A stretch of DNA of 64,000 bases from the NCBI RefSeq assembly GCF_001602375.1, contig NZ_BCNY01000013.1, positions 124,001 to 188,000 on the forward strand, read 5' to 3'. Within the stretch, counting starts at the first letter, position 1. Every line of letters starts with the position of its first letter. Shown one piece after another: positions 60,557 to 64,000 of this stretch. The notes beneath the pieces were generated by a model. That model saw nothing but the letters and a program-made list of their open reading frames with translations, was not told the origin of the DNA and did no database searches. This DNA comes from Methanoculleus horonobensis (GTDB lineage Archaea; Halobacteriota; Methanomicrobia; Methanomicrobiales; Methanoculleaceae). The translations under genes were made by a program, and so were the position numbers.

Positions 60557-62473
60557 CTATTCTCTCTCGCCCTCTGCCCGCCATCCCCCGTTCGGCACGG
60601 TGATCTCGAACCGCGCCCCCTTCCCGAAGACACCGGTCTCCCGGATCGTCATCCCGGTGATCCCGAGGATCTCCGAGACCAGGAAGAGCCCGTGGCTGTG
60701 CCGCCGTTTATAGGTCTCGCGGAAGATCGCCTCCTTTTCGTCGTCAACGATGCCGGTGCCGTCGTCCTCGCAGGCGATCGTGAGATCCTGCCCGGCCTTC
60801 TCGCACGAGAACCGGATCTCCGTCACCTCTCCGCCGTGGCGGACGGCGTTGTCGATGAGGTTGTAAAAGACCTTCTTCACCATAGGGTCCGCATAGATCT
60901 CAAAGTTCCCGAGATCTGTCAGAACCCGGAGATCCGGCGGGAGGGTGAGTTCCGCGACGCTCTCCCGGATGAGGGACTCCGGCCGCTGCCAGGCGGGCTC
61001 CTTCAGGCCCATGTCCTGGTAGTCCCGGCTGAACTCGATCTGCTTCTGGATCTCGCCGACGGCGGCGTGAGCACGCTCCAGACAGGTCTGGAGCCCGGGA
61101 TTCTCGTTATCCTCCCCGGCAAACTCGATGTAGGCGCGTGCGACGGTGATCTGGTTGAGGATGTCGTGGCGGGTGATCCCGGAGAGAAGGTTTAGTTTCG
61201 CGTTCGCCCGGGCAAGCGCCGCCTCGGCATACTGCTGCTCGGTGATGTCCTCTCCGGAACTCAGGATCCCGCAGACAGCGCCGTTCCCGTCACGGAGCAC
61301 GGTGTTGTGCCACGCGATGATTCGCTCGCCGCCATCTACGGTGGCGACCGGCATCCTCACGCGCTCGTTCACCCCGATCTCGCCCTGCATCAGTTCCGTG
61401 AAGAGCGCACGGCAGCGCTCCCGCTCGGTCGGCGGGATGAACCGCTCGGTCCAGGGCTCGCCAACGGCCGCATCCGCCGGGCAGCCGAGAACCTCGGACG
61501 CCCGGCGGTTGATCAAGGCGACCTGCCCGCCTCTGTCGATGACGACGAAGAGGGCTCCGGCAATATCCAGGTACTGCGCGAGACGGTTCTTCTCCCGCCT
61601 GAGCCGCTCCTCGCTCGATTTCAGGCCGGTAAAGACCAGCGCGTAGGGCTGCCGGATCCCGGTCTCGACGAACGCAACGTAGATGAGCCCGAACGAGAGC
61701 ACCATCAGGAGGTGGCCGATCATGTTTGAAAGCCCGTAGACGCTGATATAGAGCGTAAAGGCAAGCTCCGAGGCGATCAGCACGAGGACGGCCGCGAGCA
61801 GGTGGGCCACCACCCGGGGCGAGAATGCATTTCGCACCCGGTAGACGGCGACCGCCCCGAGGGCGAGCAGCGCCGCTATAATATACTCGCTCCAGATCTT
61901 GAACGGCGTCAGCCCCGAACCCACGATGTAGCAGTCGGGAAAGACCGGGACGACGAAGATCGAGAGGAACAGGAGCACGGTGACCCCGGCAAACGCGGCG
62001 AACACCTCCCGGGGACCGGGGTTTCTCCGGAGCAGGAGAGGCGCGGCAAGCAGCGTCCCGGCGAGGAGGTAGCGCGAGGCGATCCAGAGCTGCGTCGGGA
62101 GGTTTGCGTCGTAGCCGGCGAAGATCCCCATGCCGTCATACGCGAGGGTGTGGACCAGTTCGATGCCGGCCACGAAGAGCAGCCCGGTGCCGGCGACCAG
62201 CAGGTAGCCGTTCTCCCGCATCGTCCGGGCATTCCACGCCACGATGAAGACGCCCGTCGCGATCGCGATGGCAACGAATTCAGCGATCGTGTGGAAGAGG
62301 AGGTAACTGTACAGGCTCGTCGCCGCGAGACCGGCCAGAAGCACCGTAAGGACGATGAACGATCGCCAGATGCCGGATTCCGCGGCCCCCTGTTCTATGC
62401 GGCCCCACCGGCTCTCCGCTCCGCTCCGGGCTGCATGTGCCGACGGATCTCTTCGCATTGAGTTGCTTTGCAT
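60557..62473 (-). CDS. membrane histidine kinase with MASE3 sensor domain
   Basis: A 638-residue sensor kinase. An N-terminal membrane domain of about eight helices (residues about 35-275; VLTVLLAGLAATSLYSYLLF, AGIELVHTLAYDGMGIFAGY) matches MASE3, an integral-membrane sensory domain common in methanogens. It is followed by a PAS domain (about 305-425; VALINRRASEVLGCPADA), the phosphoacceptor helix LLSGITRHDILNQIT and an HATPase domain (YNLIDNAVRHGG, EDDGTGIVDDEK, HGLFLVSEILG). The start is ATG 62473, with MRRDP at residue 6 as an alternative. An A/T-rich AATATATTATTAG at 62577-62589 (minus) is a likely promoter. It ends in TAG, behind which an orphan PGF-CTERM tail continues in frame. Confidence 0.92.
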   Translation of the reverse strand: MQSNSMRRDPSAHAARSGAESRWGRIEQGAAESGIWRSFIVLTVLLAGLAATSLYSYLLFHTIAEFVAIAIATGVFIVAWNARTMRENGYLLVAGTGLLFVAGIELVHTLAYDGMGIFAGYDANLPTQLWIASRYLLAGTLLAAPLLLRRNPGPREVFAAFAGVTVLLFLSIFVVPVFPDCYIVGSGLTPFKIWSEYIIAALLALGAVAVYRVRNAFSPRVVAHLLAAVLVLIASELAFTLYISVYGLSNMIGHLLMVLSFGLIYVAFVETGIRQPYALVFTGLKSSEERLRREKNRLAQYLDIAGALFVVIDRGGQVALINRRASEVLGCPADAAVGEPWTERFIPPTERERCRALFTELMQGEIGVNERVRMPVATVDGGERIIAWHNTVLRDGNGAVCGILSSGEDITEQQYAEAALARANAKLNLLSGITRHDILNQITVARAYIEFAGEDNENPGLQTCLERAHAAVGEIQKQIEFSRDYQDMGLKEPAWQRPESLIRESVAELTLPPDLRVLTDLGNFEIYADPMVKKVFYNLIDNAVRHGGEVTEIRFSCEKAGQDLTIACEDDGTGIVDDEKEAIFRETYKRRHSHGLFLVSEILGITGMTIRETGVFGKGARFEITVPNGGWRAEGERE

Positions 62474-62713
62474 GGTTCTTTCCCGGCTGGGGCGAGCCCC
62501 TCGACGTTTCGCTCAAATCCCGCCCCGGGGGTGCGACGCCAGGGCCCGGAGCATCCGCCCCGTTTTCATTCTACTAATAATATATTTGATGAAACATCAA
62601 TGTATTGGATACAATAACTAACAGATTTGAAATAATTCAAGAAAACGAGGAATATATTCTTAGAACCAGGAGGACGACTCCCATGCTGATTGAGATAGGC
62701 CCGGAAGAGACCG

Positions 62714-64000
62714 TTACACCAGTTCATTCCTCCGCAGAAACTCCCGGATGTCGCGGGACTCGACCCAGCCCTCGTCGAGCTGTCTGACGATCGCGTTGAT
62801 CCGGTCAACCTGCTCCCGGATCTTTTCCGACATCGCCTCATCGTCGGCAAGATCGGCCATGCCCAGGATCACCTGCAAAGGCAGCCGGATATGATCCGCG
62901 AGAACTGCAAACTGTTCGATATTCTGCTCGATCTGGTAGAACGCCTGCAGCCGCATATCCTCGTAGCGCACCCGCTCCGAGACGTCCCGACCAACGATCT
63001 GCACGCCCACAACGAGGCCCTCCTCCACGATCGGAGACTCGTTCAGTTCGAGGAACGCCACCGACCCGTCTTTGCGGCGGAACTCGACCTCAAGCCCCTC
63101 GACCGGTTCGCCCCGGGCGATCTTCTCCCGTCCCTCCTCCCAGACGGGGAGGGACGAGGGGGCGACATAGTCTTGACACCTGCGGCCGATCAGTTCATCG
63201 GGGGTATACCCGAGGATGCGGGCCACCGCCGGGGAGATGTAGGTGATCCCCCGGTCATGGTAGCAGGTGTAGATCATATCAAAACTCCGCTGCGCAATCT
63301 GGCGGAACCGCTCCTCGCTCTCCCCGAGAGCGTTCTGCATCTCCCGCCAGTCGGTGATGTCCTCCAGCATCGCGATGACCAGGCCTCCCTCTCCGGAGTC
63401 GTGAAGCAGCGACGTGGTCAGCCGCCCCCAGACGATCCTGCCGTCCTTCGTCAGGTAGCGCTTCTCCCGGCGGATGCCCTTCCTCAGGACGGTCTCCTGG
63501 TGGAGAGAACCGGCCTCCTCCCGGTCGGGGGGGTAGATCAGGTCGTACGACCGCATACGATACAGTTCGTCCTCATCGTAGCCGAACATGCGCACGAGCG
63601 CCGGGTTCGCCTCCATGATCCGCCCGTCCGGGTCGATGAGCGCGATCCCGGTGCCCGCCTGCTCGAAGATCCCCCGGAACCGCTCTTCGCTCTTCCGCAG
63701 GGCAAGTTCCGCCTTCTTCTGCTCGGTGATCTCCTGACCCGTGACGGCCAGCATTCCGGCCCGCGGCCGGTAGATCTGCAGGTCGTACCACCGTCCGGTT
63801 CTCGGCTCCTGCAGCCGCCGCTGCACCGGGAGACCGGTCTCTGCGACCTCTCCGTAGAGAGCACGGGCACCCTCGCGGATCGCCGGGAAGATATCGAAGA
63901 GTCGCTGCCCGACCAGTTCTTCCCGGCTGCGGTCGAATACCTCGGCCGCTTTCTCGTTCAGCTCGCTGATACGGTAATCGACAGGGTTCCCTTCGTCGTC
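62714..64000 (-). CDS. multi-PAS sensor protein, 5' part missing (runs off the window)
   Basis: The frame is open from the window edge to the stop at 62714, giving 428 residues of a PAS-based sensor. At least three PAS domains are visible: one at the edge (ISELNEKAAEVFDRSREELV), one with ALIDPDGRIMEANPALVRMF, and one with YISPAVARILGYTPDELIG. The C-terminus has only a phosphoacceptor-like helix pair (IRLPLQVILGMADLADDEAM) without a His kinase box of the HDILNQ type and without an HATPase domain. It therefore may serve as a sensory adaptor or degenerate kinase rather than an active one (inference). Confidence 0.85.
   Translation of the reverse strand, partial: DDEGNPVDYRISELNEKAAEVFDRSREELVGQRLFDIFPAIREGARALYGEVAETGLPVQRRLQEPRTGRWYDLQIYRPRAGMLAVTGQEITEQKKAELALRKSEERFRGIFEQAGTGIALIDPDGRIMEANPALVRMFGYDEDELYRMRSYDLIYPPDREEAGSLHQETVLRKGIRREKRYLTKDGRIVWGRLTTSLLHDSGEGGLVIAMLEDITDWREMQNALGESEERFRQIAQRSFDMIYTCYHDRGITYISPAVARILGYTPDELIGRRCQDYVAPSSLPVWEEGREKIARGEPVEGLEVEFRRKDGSVAFLELNESPIVEEGLVVGVQIVGRDVSERVRYEDMRLQAFYQIEQNIEQFAVLADHIRLPLQVILGMADLADDEAMSEKIREQVDRINAIVRQLDEGWVESRDIREFLRRNELV

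Noticed and set aside
60404-62473. Reading the amber codon at 60557-60559 as pyrrolysine to join the kinase and the PGF-CTERM tail
   Set aside because: The kinase C-terminus should be cytoplasmic while PGF-CTERM tails are processed outside, and Methanomicrobiales generally lack the pyrrolysine system. The remnant explanation is simpler.

Overview
The window is about 62% GC chromosomal DNA from a methanogenic archaeon, most likely a Methanomicrobiales member close to Methanoculleus (genus is inference). The evidence is archaeal throughout: archaeosine tRNA-guanine transglycosylase and an ArcS-type archaeosine protein, an archaeal RNase P RNA, two PAN proteasomal ATPases, MBF1, form III RuBisCO, the DKFP-type entry into aromatic biosynthesis (AroA'/AroB'), the YcaO/TfuA pair that thioamidates methyl-coenzyme M reductase, the small subunit of archaeal phosphomevalonate dehydratase, MASE3/PAS sensor kinases and PGF-CTERM surface anchoring. 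Several promoters have a TATA box about 25 bp before the start codon, implying leaderless or very short leaders, while genes inside operons have Shine-Dalgarno sites and 4-bp stop/start overlaps.

Layout. 1-2.2 kb: tgtA, AMMECR1 and a pilin-like protein leftward, then rnpB. 2.2-5.1 kb: a small conserved protein, an HTH-CBS regulator, tpiA and an AT-richer patch with two lineage-specific ORFs, one with a natural six-histidine run. 5.2-9.3 kb: U32 protein, proC, aroD. 9.8-17.7 kb: one leftward aromatic operon: two AroA'-type aldolases, aroB', tyrA, pheA, aroA, a fused shikimate kinase-shikimate dehydrogenase, and aroC. 18-25 kb: mbf1, pan1, a PreA-like flavoprotein, a DUF5804-like protein, pan2, the DUF126 subunit, a J-domain membrane protein, a double rubredoxin. 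25.3-29 kb: a 30-TPR protein coupled to an FKBP lipoprotein. 29.5-35.3 kb: CNNM-type transporter, peroxiredoxin, NSS transporter, N-formylglutamate amidohydrolase-like enzyme, short RecQ, PspC. 35.8-42 kb: uvrA-uvrC-uvrB operon. 42.2-46.4 kb: minimal ArcS-like protein, RuBisCO, hydrolase, ArsR-type regulator with a membrane partner. 46.9-50.2 kb: moeB-moaD-moaE-ycaO-tfuA. 50.4-64 kb: FemAB-like protein, PIN protein, a large hybrid sensor kinase, an ABC transporter with a NEW3-type surface protein, a lipoprotein/PGF-CTERM protein, a MASE3 kinase and a PAS sensor running off the end.

Most interesting points. (1) The McrA thioamidation genes ycaO-tfuA are the distal part of an operon that begins with an E1-like adenylylase and a ubiquitin-like sulfur carrier (MoeB, MoaD, MoaE), suggesting a carrier-protein sulfur route to the thioamide. 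(2) Six copies of a GC-rich, hairpin-rich intergenic repeat with 8-bp terminal inverted repeats (TATCGCCA/TGGCGATA) occupy gaps between transcription units, four of them between convergent genes. (3) A perfect 28-bp palindrome separates pan2 from the divergent mevalonate-pathway gene. (4) An orphan PGF-CTERM tail lies in frame directly behind the amber stop of a histidine kinase. No tRNA, CRISPR array, insertion sequence or prophage was recognised.
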